DNA of 40,131 nucleotides, from the IMG/VR virus record IMGVR_UViG_3300010430_000176, positions 1-40,131 of that record, one strand, 5' to 3'. The notes beneath the pieces were generated by a model. That model worked only from the letters and a program-made list of their open reading frames with translations. It was not told the origin of the DNA and did not search any database. This document shows positions 15,453-23,594 of this stretch, piece by piece. How positions within the stretch are numbered: position 1 is the first letter of the stretch; each line of letters begins with the position of its first letter. Both the position numbers and the translations under genes were made by a program. The DNA is from a virus.

Positions 15453-16331
15453 TTATCGTGCTTGGTGTCCTGAACCAGTTTCGGCATGTGAATGTGATGT
15501 AGCTGTAACGATACCATGACTTACTTGAACAGTACCTACACTAGCTGCAAAACCGTCAGTACCAGCAAATGATGCTGTACCACTGGCAATACCCTGTCCA
15601 CCTTGACCAGTAGCAACTGCCATTTGTGCAACTTCTCCTGAAGCAGTGGTCTTATCACCAATACCATAGTTATTACCACTGAATGCTCCAGATTGTGTAT
15701 AGTTGTTACCAACTGTAACCCACGTAACAGTTTCACCATGAGTTAAGGCAAAGTCACATAACTTAACATCGGCACTGAATATACCAACATCTAACTTCTC
15801 TGTTACTGAGGTTGCTGTGCTTGTATTATAGGCACTTGCCATACCGTAATCACCATTCCAATCAAATAGATTGTGATTCTCAGCATTGCTCCAATTTTCT
15901 TGGTAAGCATTAATCTCAATCTTACCATAAGCACCACTCAAAAGACCACAAGCTTTGGCTTCAACACTACCCATACCAATACCTGTACCCTCTGCTCCGA
16001 CCTTAACTGTATTGGTTAAACCAACTCCAGGTTTGTAACTGATGTTGATTAGGTCTATATCCATATCACCAATACCACCAATAGCTTTTACTTTGGTGTC
16101 AGCAGTAGCCTTGAAATTAAAAAGACTTCCTGCTGCTGCTTCGGCATCAACTGTTGCCCCTGAATTATAACCAGCACTTTGACCTAGAAAAGAAACACTA
16201 TCCCCCCCTAGAGCACTAACATGGTCACTAGATTGGGCATTTCCTAAAAAAGCCCCACCAGCATGAACCATAGGAGCAGTGCAGAGTAACATTGTTACTG
16301 CTACTATTCCTACTAACATTTTCTTTAACAT
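15453..16331 (-). CDS. Secreted low-complexity beta-rich protein (292 aa)
   Basis: A clear signal peptide (MLKKMLVGIVAVTMLLC, cleaved near MVHA-GG) is followed by about 270 residues rich in Gly, Ala, Ser, Thr and Asn with short alternating hydrophobic pairs. This composition is typical of surface adhesins, autotransporter passengers or fibre-forming proteins, not of phage enzymes. The C-terminus is Ser/His/Thr-rich. The ATG at 16331 is used because AAAGGAG precedes it; the in-frame upstream ATG contains that ribosome site. Base composition is visibly more G+C-rich than the neighbours. Middle gene of the exported operon. Confidence 0.75.
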   Translation of the reverse strand: MLKKMLVGIVAVTMLLCTAPMVHAGGAFLGNAQSSDHVSALGGDSVSFLGQSAGYNSGATVDAEAAAGSLFNFKATADTKVKAIGGIGDMDIDLINISYKPGVGLTNTVKVGAEGTGIGMGSVEAKACGLLSGAYGKIEINAYQENWSNAENHNLFDWNGDYGMASAYNTSTATSVTEKLDVGIFSADVKLCDFALTHGETVTWVTVGNNYTQSGAFSGNNYGIGDKTTASGEVAQMAVATGQGGQGIASGTASFAGTDGFAASVGTVQVSHGIVTATSHSHAETGSGHQAR

Positions 16332-16382
16332 AACACGTTCTCCTTTCATTTAATTTGTTTAATTGTTTTTGTTTATTGTACT

Positions 16383-16925
16383 TTACTCTTGCCTATTGTT
16401 TTCTTTTATCCCCTCCCTTCTACCGAATTTTATATCAAAGTACCCTAGTTTGAAAAACACTTCCCCTTCTCCATCTACAACATCAGCTTGAATTTGAATA
16501 AGTTCACCTTCTACTACTGGCACTTTAAGTTGAAAGTGTTTAACTGAGTCTTTGCCTTCATATATTATTTTTTTAGTAAAGCTGTCTACTTCCTCACCGT
16601 AACGGATATATTTAACTATTTTGTATGGTATTTTATTGTCGTTCCAAATTCTGAGAAACAAAATAACATTAGTAGTTTCTTTAGTCTCAGAGTTTGAGAG
16701 ATAGTTGATTTTGTCGAAAAGCAGATATGATGGATAAATTGATTCTGGACTTTCTTCATAATATCTTACAAAGACTGCTTCCACCATCAAACCTGTTTCT
16801 GGATTTACTATTTGAAGTGCTTCTTCAGGAAGGGGTATACCATCTTTGGTAACCAGTTGGACACTCGCACAACCAAATGTAAATAGAATTATAAATAGTG
16901 CTATTAAATTTTTAAATTTCATCAT
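16383..16925 (-). CDS. Lipoprotein (180 aa)
   Basis: Hydrophobic signal sequence with a lipobox, LFTFGC (Cys near residue 19), so the mature protein is lipid-anchored, probably to the outer membrane (Ala-Ser follows the Cys). The mature part has a beta-sandwich-like pattern (VILFLRIWN, IVKYIRYGEE, LIQIQADVVDGEG). First gene of the promoter-driven exported unit. Two consecutive ATGs (16925, 16922) are possible starts. Could be immunity or superinfection-exclusion related; unproven. Confidence 0.75.
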   Translation of the reverse strand: MMKFKNLIALFIILFTFGCASVQLVTKDGIPLPEEALQIVNPETGLMVEAVFVRYYEESPESIYPSYLLFDKINYLSNSETKETTNVILFLRIWNDNKIPYKIVKYIRYGEEVDSFTKKIIYEGKDSVKHFQLKVPVVEGELIQIQADVVDGEGEVFFKLGYFDIKFGRREGIKENNRQE

Positions 16926-16944
16926 TTACATTTTGACCCTTTCC

Positions 16945-16987
16945 GTATACTACGTATACAATATTTCACATGTTACCTTAAGTATAC
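16945..16987. promoter_or_regulatory. Cluster of GTATAC palindromes, candidate operator
   Basis: Three GTATAC hexamers, at 16945-16950, 16954-16959 and 16982-16987. The last overlaps the -10 box of the lipoprotein promoter and the first two lie just after its start site, where a repressor dimer could block transcription. Confidence 0.4.
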
Positions 16988-17009
16988 ACTAACTATTAAT
17001 AAATGTTAA
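16981..17009 (-). promoter_or_regulatory. Promoter of exported-protein operon
   Basis: Minus-strand TTAACA (overlapping the stop codon of the 17006 gene), 17-bp spacer, TATACT, preceded by AGGG as in other promoters here. Drives the lipoprotein and both secreted proteins to the terminator at 14574. Confidence 0.75.
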
Positions 17010-17185
17010 CCCTCATTTAAAATTTTTTTATTTTCAAAAATAATTGTGTAGGATTCTCCTTCACCTTTCATAACAGAATCAGGTCTAATGCCCTGTTCTT
17101 TAAGGCTTTGTAACTTTTTCTGAAGATTATCCTCTCCATCAATTAATTCTACAACTACATCGTCTACCATCTTACTTGCTATCAT
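17006..17185 (-). CDS. Hypothetical small protein (59 aa)
   Basis: ATG at 17185 overlaps the upstream stop (ATGA) with a GGGGG ribosome site. Product is acidic with a helical middle (LQKKLQSLKEQG) and a beta end (GESYTIIFENKK). Its stop codon is part of the next promoter's -35 box. Function unknown. Confidence 0.6.
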   Translation of the reverse strand: MIASKMVDDVVVELIDGEDNLQKKLQSLKEQGIRPDSVMKGEGESYTIIFENKKILNEG

Positions 17186-17727
17186 AATTTCCCCCTTACA
17201 ACGAATTCTTCATATTCTTTTGCCTTTGCTTCAACTTGTTCTATCATTTCGCTTAAATTTTGTGTTGAATATATTCCAGGTTCCCATCCAGCAGTTTTAG
17301 CATCCAAGAATGTAAGAAGAACATTCATATGATATTCAAGTTCTTCTTCTGACTCTGGATACATGAATGCAAAGTTACCAATCAAGGATGGTTTACCACT
17401 TGGTGTCATATGGTCTAAGTCTGTTCCACATATAGAAAGGCAAAGGTCTACACCAATATTCTTTTGTATTAGATGTGCCATAGTTCCCTTGACTACAGCT
17501 TGAACAAGCATAACTCCTCTTTGGAATTCTAAAGACTTGGCAAGGTGTACCGGATTCTCAATTTCCTTTTCTAGTTTCTTTCGTATCTTGACTAGTTTCT
17601 TATCAACCCCTTCAATTAACTTGGAGAGCATCAAAAGATAACCATCTTCAAGACCTGTTGTTTCTTCATCAACTTCTATTGGCAACTCTTTCATTGCATC
17701 ATCAAATTCTATAGTTTCGCCACTCAT
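17182..17727 (-). CDS. Hypothetical protein (181 aa)
   Basis: Acidic N-terminus, then predicted long helices with Lys/Glu alternation (residues 30-90) and a central CLSICGTDL. Not recognised. ATGA overlap with the neighbour at 17727 suggests it works with the 207-aa protein, perhaps as a replication accessory. Confidence 0.7.
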   Translation of the reverse strand: MSGETIEFDDAMKELPIEVDEETTGLEDGYLLMLSKLIEGVDKKLVKIRKKLEKEIENPVHLAKSLEFQRGVMLVQAVVKGTMAHLIQKNIGVDLCLSICGTDLDHMTPSGKPSLIGNFAFMYPESEEELEYHMNVLLTFLDAKTAGWEPGIYSTQNLSEMIEQVEAKAKEYEEFVVRGKL

Positions 17728-18347
17728 ATTAACTCCCTTAACTTTTCTAGAAACCCCATCATCTCTACCCTATTCAGCATAGTTAAATATTCTCTATACC
17801 GTTCTACTATGTAGGGTATTTGAGCACGTTCATCTTCCCCAACAATAACGAGACCTCTTCTCATTAACCAAACTAAAAAGAATTGGTCAATTTTTCCCTG
17901 GATATAATGATATACCGGAAGATTCATTGACCCTTCATAAAGTACAGTATATTGTCTCACTAGTGATATTTGAGGATTGACATCTCTTGTACTCATATAT
18001 CGTTTGACAAATTTTGCAGATTCAATGAGTGCTTTCTTGCTTAATGTCATATCCCTCTTCATCATCTTATCAGAACTAATATACATCTTCATGATTTTCT
18101 TCTCAAAGAACTTTATGTATGTGAACTTGTTTCCAAAGAGTTTGAACCCTGCTTCGAAATATTTCTCTGGGTCAATCTTATACCACACACCATTAAATTT
18201 TTTAGTAGCAAGGTCCAATGCTTCCAGATTTTTCTTAGCCATTCTCTCCTTAAACTTCTCCCAATTCTTAGGCAAGCGGTAAGGTCTGCTAAGATGATTA
18301 GCTTGTGTCTTTCTGAATGCAACATATATATCCCAATCGGTTATCAT
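17724..18347 (-). CDS. Hypothetical helical protein, possible gp59-like helicase loader (207 aa)
   Basis: Mostly helical and basic, 207 residues, similar in size to T4 gp59 (217). N-terminus ITDWDIYVAFRKTQANHLS and repeated aromatic-Lys helices (YFEAGFKLFGNKFTYIKFF) resemble the two-domain helical layout of gp59, which loads helicase on gp32-coated DNA; a gp32 gene lies nearby. No diagnostic motif exists, so this is a weak guess. Confidence 0.6.
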   Translation of the reverse strand: MITDWDIYVAFRKTQANHLSRPYRLPKNWEKFKERMAKKNLEALDLATKKFNGVWYKIDPEKYFEAGFKLFGNKFTYIKFFEKKIMKMYISSDKMMKRDMTLSKKALIESAKFVKRYMSTRDVNPQISLVRQYTVLYEGSMNLPVYHYIQGKIDQFFLVWLMRRGLVIVGEDERAQIPYIVERYREYLTMLNRVEMMGFLEKLRELI

Positions 18348-18349
18348 GA

Positions 18350-18778
18350 TTAATCTCCTAGTTGAAACAATTCATCATCAATCAATTGTTTCTCCTTTTT
18401 GTGCTCCTTTAATAAATTTAAGTATTCTGATTTCATTTCTTCTAGAAAATCCGTTCTATCATCAATTTTTCGAATTATAGCTAGAGCAGCAGCATCATAT
18501 GAATCATATATCTGAGATTCACCCCAATCCCTTCTCAGTGCATGAAACATATCCATATTATTAGGAATTTCATCCCTACCAATTTCATTTGCAAGAGAGT
18601 AGCGAATAGAAGGCAAAAAGTTTCCATTTACATCTACTCTATCATTAGAACCATGAACACCTACTATTCTAGATTCTAGAATCTTGTATGGCATATCTAC
18701 TTCTCTTCTATCTTCTCCTGCATTTAAATCCCATTGAAGTGTCCACACTTTTTGATTGATTGCAAACTTCTGTTCCAT
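18350..18778 (-). CDS. Hypothetical protein (142 aa)
   Basis: N-terminal half looks like a small beta-barrel (FAINQKVWTLQW, YKILESRIVGVHG), of the type seen in phage proteins beginning 'f.vGqkVwt', and the C-terminal third is a charged helix (FLEEMKSEYLNLLKEHKK). Start shares one base with the GT4 stop. Function unknown. Confidence 0.65.
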   Translation of the reverse strand: MEQKFAINQKVWTLQWDLNAGEDRREVDMPYKILESRIVGVHGSNDRVDVNGNFLPSIRYSLANEIGRDEIPNNMDMFHALRRDWGESQIYDSYDAAALAIIRKIDDRTDFLEEMKSEYLNLLKEHKKEKQLIDDELFQLGD

Positions 18779-19875
18779 TACGGTAACCTCCTACCAAACA
18801 ATTTTAAGTATGAGTTGGCATAGTGTTTCAGGTTACCGGATTCTTCCCACCATAATTGTCCTCTAATTTGTTGGTAATCTTTCCTCCATGTTGTTGCTCT
18901 GAGGTCTATGCTATCACCCAAAGCTTCTATGTGTGCAATCATCTCATCTTCATTATCAGCTTTGAGATGGGCTTTCCAGTATGGCTCAACATTTGAATAA
19001 ACACCTGGAACACCACATGCCGTATACTCAAGCATCTTGATGTTGCTCTTACAGGCATTGAAAACATTATCTTCAAGTGGAGCAATACCAAAATCAACAT
19101 CAAGGTTTTTTACATACTGAGGATATTCGAAAACTGGTTGCCACTGATGAAACTCAATTTTATTCTTTACACTCTCTAGCTCAACAGGCATGGCACCTAC
19201 AAATACCCACTGATATTTGTTTGTTGTCTTCCTAATGAAAGACATTAACTTATCACCAAAGTCTCCTCCGGTCATGCCCTTCTGAACAGCATCTATCTTT
19301 CTTACAAAGTGATTCTGTGAACCTGCCCACAAGATTCTAGGTTTTTTCTCTCTAGGTTCATTTTCATGTTTTGGATAAATATCGCCCCAAACATGTTTGG
19401 GTAGATGGTTTGGTATCACTACAATATTCTCATTGTACTTACTATAAATCTTTTTCAGTCTTAATGTCGAGACAGTCATTCCATCAGCAAGACCCATCAT
19501 TTTCTTAATATGAGGAAAATACTTCTTGTAATAATCATGAGCATAATTCCACTTGGGTATATCTACAAGAAGGTCATCACTCTCATAAACTAATCCACAT
19601 TTACTTTGTGGTTTGATTACTTTTTTGAAATGTTGAAAGATTTGTAGGTGGGTCTCTGTAGCAGACCTTTGGAACTGACAAATCCCATAGTTTTTATAAA
19701 AGTCTGGATGGTGAACAAAGTATGGAGTGAAGAAAGCTGAGAACTTCATGTTCTTCATTCTCAAGTGGTTTAATAAAAAATGGGGCCAAATTACTCTAAT
19801 AGTTCCACAACCTTGAACATCCCCAACATAACTAAAAAGCGAAAACGTACCCTTAACAATTTTTAATTTTGCCAT
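18778..19875 (-). CDS. Glycosyltransferase, GT4-like GT-B fold (365 aa)
   Basis: C-terminal Rossmann-type domain shows the family 4 signature: RILWAGSQNHF near 190, WVFVGAMP near 230, FGIAPLEDNVFNACKSNIK near 275-293 and KMLEYTACGVPGVYS (the E/G-x-P nucleotide-binding loop) near 293-307. Unlike canonical members the N-terminal Gly-rich loop is modest (YVGDVQGCGTIRV). It would transfer a sugar from an NDP-sugar; acceptor may be modified DNA bases, capsid decoration or cell-surface glycan. Second glycosyltransferase of the window. Confidence 0.8.
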   Translation of the reverse strand: MAKLKIVKGTFSLFSYVGDVQGCGTIRVIWPHFLLNHLRMKNMKFSAFFTPYFVHHPDFYKNYGICQFQRSATETHLQIFQHFKKVIKPQSKCGLVYESDDLLVDIPKWNYAHDYYKKYFPHIKKMMGLADGMTVSTLRLKKIYSKYNENIVVIPNHLPKHVWGDIYPKHENEPREKKPRILWAGSQNHFVRKIDAVQKGMTGGDFGDKLMSFIRKTTNKYQWVFVGAMPVELESVKNKIEFHQWQPVFEYPQYVKNLDVDFGIAPLEDNVFNACKSNIKMLEYTACGVPGVYSNVEPYWKAHLKADNEDEMIAHIEALGDSIDLRATTWRKDYQQIRGQLWWEESGNLKHYANSYLKLFGRRLP

Positions 19876-19876
19876 A

Positions 19877-20209
19877 TTATTTCATATTATCTCCTTTATC
19901 TTCTGGGTCACAGTTATCATACTCTCCATGCTTTCTTATCACATCCCATGTTGTTTCACGATGATTCATAAGAAAGCTAATATTAATCTGATAGTTTATG
20001 AAAGGGATTTTTCTACAATGTAACCACTCTTTTCCAAAATCAATCGGGTCATCAATGTAATTCTCCCAATCTCTTAACCATCCATCTCTTGTCCAATCGT
20101 AACCCTTAACTAAACAAGCGATACACCAAGTTATAATAAAACCAATTGTCATCGGCAACCACAGAACCCAATATCTCACAGTTTTATGTTCGGGTTTATG
20201 TAATGCCAT
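19877..20209 (-). CDS. Membrane protein (110 aa)
   Basis: One membrane span (residues 12-33, YWVLWLPMTIGFIITWCIAC) followed by a Trp/Asp-rich soluble part. Single-base gap from the GT4 start. Unrecognised; might anchor the glycosyltransferase, which is a guess from adjacency. Confidence 0.65.
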   Translation of the reverse strand: MALHKPEHKTVRYWVLWLPMTIGFIITWCIACLVKGYDWTRDGWLRDWENYIDDPIDFGKEWLHCRKIPFINYQINISFLMNHRETTWDVIRKHGEYDNCDPEDKGDNMK

Positions 20210-20227
20210 TTATCATATATCCTCCTT

Positions 20228-20422
20228 TTATATTTTACCAGTTTCTACCCAATCTGCATACATCTTTTCAGTGATGCCTAATATATCATAAAGATATTCT
20301 TGAAGAGTTTGGTCTATACCACCTTTACCCATATGCCATTTTGCTACAAGACGATTTATCATTCCTTCCCATTCAAGACATAGTTTTTCTTTATGGTCTG
20401 AGCAACCACATGGAAGTGTCAT
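20228..20422 (-). CDS. PCGC-family microprotein, copy 1 (64 aa)
   Basis: Starts MTLPCGCSDH and ends with LGITEKMYADWVETGKI. Both ends match the 80-aa protein at 20597, so these are paralogues. The C-terminal 'LG(I/V)T-x-x-MYA-x-W' helix is a recurring small phage-protein motif. PCGC plus a later Cys/His may bind zinc. Function unknown. Confidence 0.65.
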   Translation of the reverse strand: MTLPCGCSDHKEKLCLEWEGMINRLVAKWHMGKGGIDQTLQEYLYDILGITEKMYADWVETGKI

Positions 20423-20595
20423 TATTCTTCTCCATTATACTTAAATTCTTCCCACTGTTTTATCAATAGATTTCTTCTTGCTTCTTCTGCCAAGTATTCC
20501 AAATGCCATTTAATAGAAATCCACTGAGAATAAATTCGTAAACAAATTTCATCGAACCAAGTCCATGTTTTCATTCCTTCAATTCCACAACTCAT
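20422..20595 (-). CDS. PCGC-family-like microprotein, diverged copy (57 aa)
   Basis: Starts MSCGIEG and shares Trp-rich helices with its neighbours, but has lost the second Cys and the LGxT-MYAxW end. The ATG at 20595 follows the upstream stop by overlap of one codon region; the open frame before it has no ribosome site. Likely a third, diverged tandem copy. Confidence 0.5.
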   Translation of the reverse strand: MSCGIEGMKTWTWFDEICLRIYSQWISIKWHLEYLAEEARRNLLIKQWEEFKYNGEE

Positions 20596-20596
20596 A

Positions 20597-20839
20597 TCAA
20601 ATTCCTTCGTCTTGTAACCACTCTGCATACATTCCTTTTGTTACGCCTAGTTTCTCATAAGCATAATCAAGAAAGTTTTCTGGAAGTTTTTCCTCAGTAT
20701 CATTATGCCATTCCTCTAGGCATCCATCTAGGCTTTCTCTCCATAAGGGACATGGCATTGCCCATAAATAAACACCATGGTTTAAACAACCACATGGCAT
20801 TGTCTTCAAGCCTTTTTCTTTTAAGATATCTTCGAACAT
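20597..20839 (-). CDS. PCGC-family microprotein, copy 2 (80 aa)
   Basis: Contains MPCGCLNHG at residues 14-22, two further Cys (MPCPLW, DGCLEEW) and ends LGVTKGMYAEWLQDEGI, nearly matching copy 1. ATG at 20839 overlaps the RNA ligase stop (TAATG) and has GGAG seven bases upstream. Function unknown. Confidence 0.7.
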   Translation of the reverse strand: MFEDILKEKGLKTMPCGCLNHGVYLWAMPCPLWRESLDGCLEEWHNDTEEKLPENFLDYAYEKLGVTKGMYAEWLQDEGI

Positions 20840-21720
20840 TATTCTGCTCCTCTCACAACTGTTTTTTGTGCGAATCGGTTAATTCTCTTTTGGAACTTCT
20901 TATCCCACCTGTGACCATCCTTCTTCATGTCTGCCTTGACATCATCAACTAACTCTCTCATAACATCACCGATTTGATGTTTCTTATATCCAGGAAACTT
21001 GCTTAATGCAGACTCCACTCTGTTATCATTGATGTACTCATCAACTACAGTATAGTCTGTATCATCAGGTGCTCTTTCTTTTTTCTGACCTCTTACCTTC
21101 TCATCGAACTTTGGATGCTTTACCTTGAAGACGAAACGAGTTTCATCAGTGAGCATTGGCATAGAAATACATTTCACTACAAATCCCTCAAGTACATTAT
21201 CCTTTTTGGGATTGAGCGCAGTGAGTGGGTCATGTGATAGACGTTCTAGTACAAAGTTTAGAATGTCATCATATGAAGAAGGCGCAATTGGTGTAAACCA
21301 AATCGGAGTATAGTCGAATCCTTCTTCTTGTTTATGAATTCTTATATAGCCTTCTCCATCAGAGTAATCAAAAATATAGAGTTTCTTTTCATCTCCATAG
21401 TCAACACCCTTTTGAATTTTTGGTCCGGTAATTTCACCATAAACAAACTTTAAACCTGGATTGAGCTTGAATAATAATTCCCAATCATATGTCTTCAGGA
21501 CGGTTTGGTATCCTGCTGGAAGTTGATTACCATTTCTGGTAAAGAATGCTGGACCTTCCTTGTACATATTGGAAATACATACATTAGAACCATGCAGCTT
21601 TTCAGTGACATACCAATGATGTAAATCACTCCTATCAAAATGAGGAGCATACTTCTCCATAATTTTTTCAAGATTCCAGTAGTTCTCAAGCGAATTGTAT
21701 CTCACAAATTTGTTTGTCAT
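20839..21720 (-). CDS. RNA ligase 2 family (T4 Rnl2/gp24.1-like, 293 aa)
   Basis: ATP-dependent ligase that seals 3'-OH/5'-PO4 nicks in double-stranded RNA, a phage counter to host RNA cleavage. Nucleotidyltransferase motif I is K41-L-H-G (VTEKLHGSNV), motif III FVYGEITG (91-98), motif IV E177-G-F-V-V-K, and motif V K198-V-K200. A helical C-terminal region (about 230-293) follows. No polynucleotide kinase-phosphatase is in the window, so partners must be elsewhere or absent. Confidence 0.85.
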   Translation of the reverse strand: MTNKFVRYNSLENYWNLEKIMEKYAPHFDRSDLHHWYVTEKLHGSNVCISNMYKEGPAFFTRNGNQLPAGYQTVLKTYDWELLFKLNPGLKFVYGEITGPKIQKGVDYGDEKKLYIFDYSDGEGYIRIHKQEEGFDYTPIWFTPIAPSSYDDILNFVLERLSHDPLTALNPKKDNVLEGFVVKCISMPMLTDETRFVFKVKHPKFDEKVRGQKKERAPDDTDYTVVDEYINDNRVESALSKFPGYKKHQIGDVMRELVDDVKADMKKDGHRWDKKFQKRINRFAQKTVVRGAE

Positions 21721-22037
21721 AGTAACCTCTTTCTGATATATTCTCTATAGTTAGTTAAACTCCTATCCATTTCCTCTAGATATTCATATCTTGTTTTTTC
21801 GAATTTTCCAAGAACACCTATCTTTGCTGCCAGTTTGAAACAATGTTTACACCATCTCTCTTTCTGTTTATATGTATATGTCTCATCATGTATATCATGG
21901 AACTTGGCACACTTGACGCATGTATCCCTACGACAAATGTAGCATTGATTTACTATAGTTTTATCACCCTCATCACCGCAGAAGTCACAAGAGTAATGAT
22001 AAACTATATGTTCTCTTACAGTTTCATGTCTTGCCAT
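21717..22037 (-). CDS. Multi-zinc-finger protein (106 aa)
   Basis: Four Cys pairs: CDFC (17-20), CYIC (32-35), CVKC (40-43) and CKHC (63-66) plus His residues between, resembling a cross-brace RING/FYVE or B-box-like zinc fold. C-terminal 40 residues are basic helical. ATGA overlap with RNA ligase. Probable nucleic-acid or protein binding; a related but shorter protein is at 24429. Confidence 0.7.
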   Translation of the reverse strand: MARHETVREHIVYHYSCDFCGDEGDKTIVNQCYICRRDTCVKCAKFHDIHDETYTYKQKERWCKHCFKLAAKIGVLGKFEKTRYEYLEEMDRSLTNYREYIRKRLL

Positions 22038-22053
22038 TACAACCTCTTGTTTT

Positions 22054-22207
22054 GATATCTAGCCTAGGACTTTTACTACTATACATTATTCTTCATTTTT
22101 AATTCCAAACATTGCATCTTAGTATGCTTTAGATTTCATTTAGTATCGTCTATTATCTCCATTAATATTAGTTTTACTTATCATCTAGTTTGCCTAGGCT
22201 AGACATC
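22054..22207. repeat. Inverted repeat (15 bp, one mismatch) around 124-bp noncoding spacer
   Basis: Arms GATATCTAGCCTAGG (22054-22068) and CCTAGGCTAGACATC (22193-22207) pair at 14 of 15 positions. The enclosed A/T-rich spacer has no ORF and carries several spaced ACTAr-ATG motifs on the minus strand. Right arm abuts the HNH endonuclease stop. Could be a noncoding RNA with a long stem, or the footprint of an HNH-driven insertion. Confidence 0.6.
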
Positions 22208-22772
22208 AAGCTGATTTATAAAACTCCTCAAGTATATCACCAATACCCAACTTTCTCATACGCATTTGTAGGAACTCACTAATAGTTGGTGCATACGGTT
22301 GTTTCTTCATGTACATGTGTGCTTCATGTGGAGTCCGGTCTTCTTTTGATAAGTTACACTCCTTACATGCAGCAACAGTGTTCTCAAAGGTAGACTTTCC
22401 ACCTTTTGACTTCGGAACTACGTGGTCAATTGTTAGTTTTCCAGGTTCACATCCACAGTAGACACAGGTGAAGTCATCTCTAATATACACGTTTCTCTTA
22501 CTGTAAGGAACTTTGCTCTTGTACAGAGTTCTAATCATTTTGATTAGTCTCATAATTTTTGGCACAAGAATCTCCACTGTTCTTTCAGCATTTCTCCATA
22601 CTCTCTTGGTTGCTTTAAGAACCTGAACCTTACCCTTTGTAATTAGAGTAATAGCTTTTTTAGCTTTGACTATACTAAGATAGGTATAGTCTGCATTAAG
22701 CAAAATTACCCCTTGTTTTGGTGGGGAAGTCAAACTGTATTTTCTTCTGCTTCTGCTAACTCTTTCAGCCAT
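22206..22772 (-). CDS. HNH endonuclease (188 aa)
   Basis: Classic HNH nuclease: zinc pairs C103-x2-C106 and C136-x2-C139, and catalytic D116-H117 in LTIDHVVPKSKGG with N131. The N-terminal domain (GVILLNADYTYLSIVKAKKA, ITLITKGKVQVL) is the conserved partner of this bacterial/phage HNH subfamily. It may be a free-standing homing endonuclease, a phage exclusion nuclease or a DNA-packaging partner; the flanking inverted repeat favours mobility. Confidence 0.85.
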   Translation of the reverse strand: MAERVSRSRRKYSLTSPPKQGVILLNADYTYLSIVKAKKAITLITKGKVQVLKATKRVWRNAERTVEILVPKIMRLIKMIRTLYKSKVPYSKRNVYIRDDFTCVYCGCEPGKLTIDHVVPKSKGGKSTFENTVAACKECNLSKEDRTPHEAHMYMKKQPYAPTISEFLQMRMRKLGIGDILEEFYKSA

Positions 22773-22784
22773 TGTCTTTCTCCT

Positions 22785-23045
22785 TTATCTGAATCCATCC
22801 TCTAGTCTTCTCATCTCAGGTAGTCTATCTTTATAACTATCCTGATGTTTATAATCTTTCCAAATTCTTCTCTTTCTCCAGCCCCTTACCTTTTCTATAC
22901 AAATAGCGTCTACAAAAATTTTAAGCATATCCTTTGCTTCTTGCTTGGGTAGAAATACAGTTCTCCAAAAACCAACTCTCATAATATAATCATCAGAGAA
23001 CGGACCAAGTGCAGCATCATACCATACTATCCATTGCTTCTTCAT
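22785..23045 (-). CDS. Hypothetical protein (86 aa)
   Basis: Trp/Arg-rich basic protein without Cys pair or membrane segment. ATGA overlap with the preceding gene. Not recognised. Confidence 0.65.
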   Translation of the reverse strand: MKKQWIVWYDAALGPFSDDYIMRVGFWRTVFLPKQEAKDMLKIFVDAICIEKVRGWRKRRIWKDYKHQDSYKDRLPEMRRLEDGFR

Positions 23046-23281
23046 TCAGTAAATCCTACGAATGAATGTTTATCAGAAATAAGGTCTTGTAACTCTTTCT
23101 TTAATTCCCATACAGTACCGAAACATCCATCCCTATTCAGATAGTGTTTCAAAGCAAGATTCGCATATATCTTAGCAACACGTAACTGTTCAATAGTCTT
23201 ACAAGACTCAATAACCTTTCTTGCCCTATAGTATCCTAGTTTGTTAGGCATGATATATTTCTTGCTATTGCAATAATCCAT
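23042..23281 (-). CDS. Hypothetical helical protein (79 aa)
   Basis: I place the start at ATG 23281 because GGAG lies five bases before it and this avoids overlap with the upstream gene; the frame is open to 23341. Product is helical and basic (ARKVIESCKTIEQLRVAKIY). Unrecognised. Confidence 0.6.
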   Translation of the reverse strand: MDYCNSKKYIMPNKLGYYRARKVIESCKTIEQLRVAKIYANLALKHYLNRDGCFGTVWELKKELQDLISDKHSFVGFTE

Positions 23282-23291
23282 TATCACTCCA

Positions 23292-23576
23292 TTAAAAGGG
23301 TTTAATGATTCTGCTTTCTTCTTCAACATCCCCAAGAGCAAACTTTCTCATTAATTCTTCATACTTCTCAGGATTATCTAACTCTTCTTTCAGCATCTTT
23401 GTAAGTAAGATGTAATCAGCTACTATCTCATCTCTTGTGGCTACTTTCTCTAAGTTATCTCCATACCTGATTTCTTTCTGGTCTCGCTTACAGAATATAC
23501 ATAGTTTATCATCTTCCTCTGCTACAACCGTAAACTCAGGTGGAAAGAAATCTCTACACTTTGCACATTGTGGCAT
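23292..23576 (-). CDS. Zinc-ribbon protein (94 aa)
   Basis: N-terminal CAKC (4-7) and CIFC (26-29) form a zinc knuckle; a helical charged domain follows. First gene after the promoter at 23595-23623, with a GGAG ribosome site. Function unknown. Confidence 0.7.
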   Translation of the reverse strand: MPQCAKCRDFFPPEFTVVAEEDDKLCIFCKRDQKEIRYGDNLEKVATRDEIVADYILLTKMLKEELDNPEKYEELMRKFALGDVEEESRIIKPF

Positions 23577-23594
23577 AAATTTTCTCCTTAATTA

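Noticed and set aside
15536-15739. 67-codon minus-strand frame inside the secreted protein gene
   Set aside because: Alternative frame of a low-complexity gene, no ribosome site.
22206-22772. Group I intron carrying the HNH gene
   Set aside because: No interrupted gene on either side and no intron core motifs found around it.
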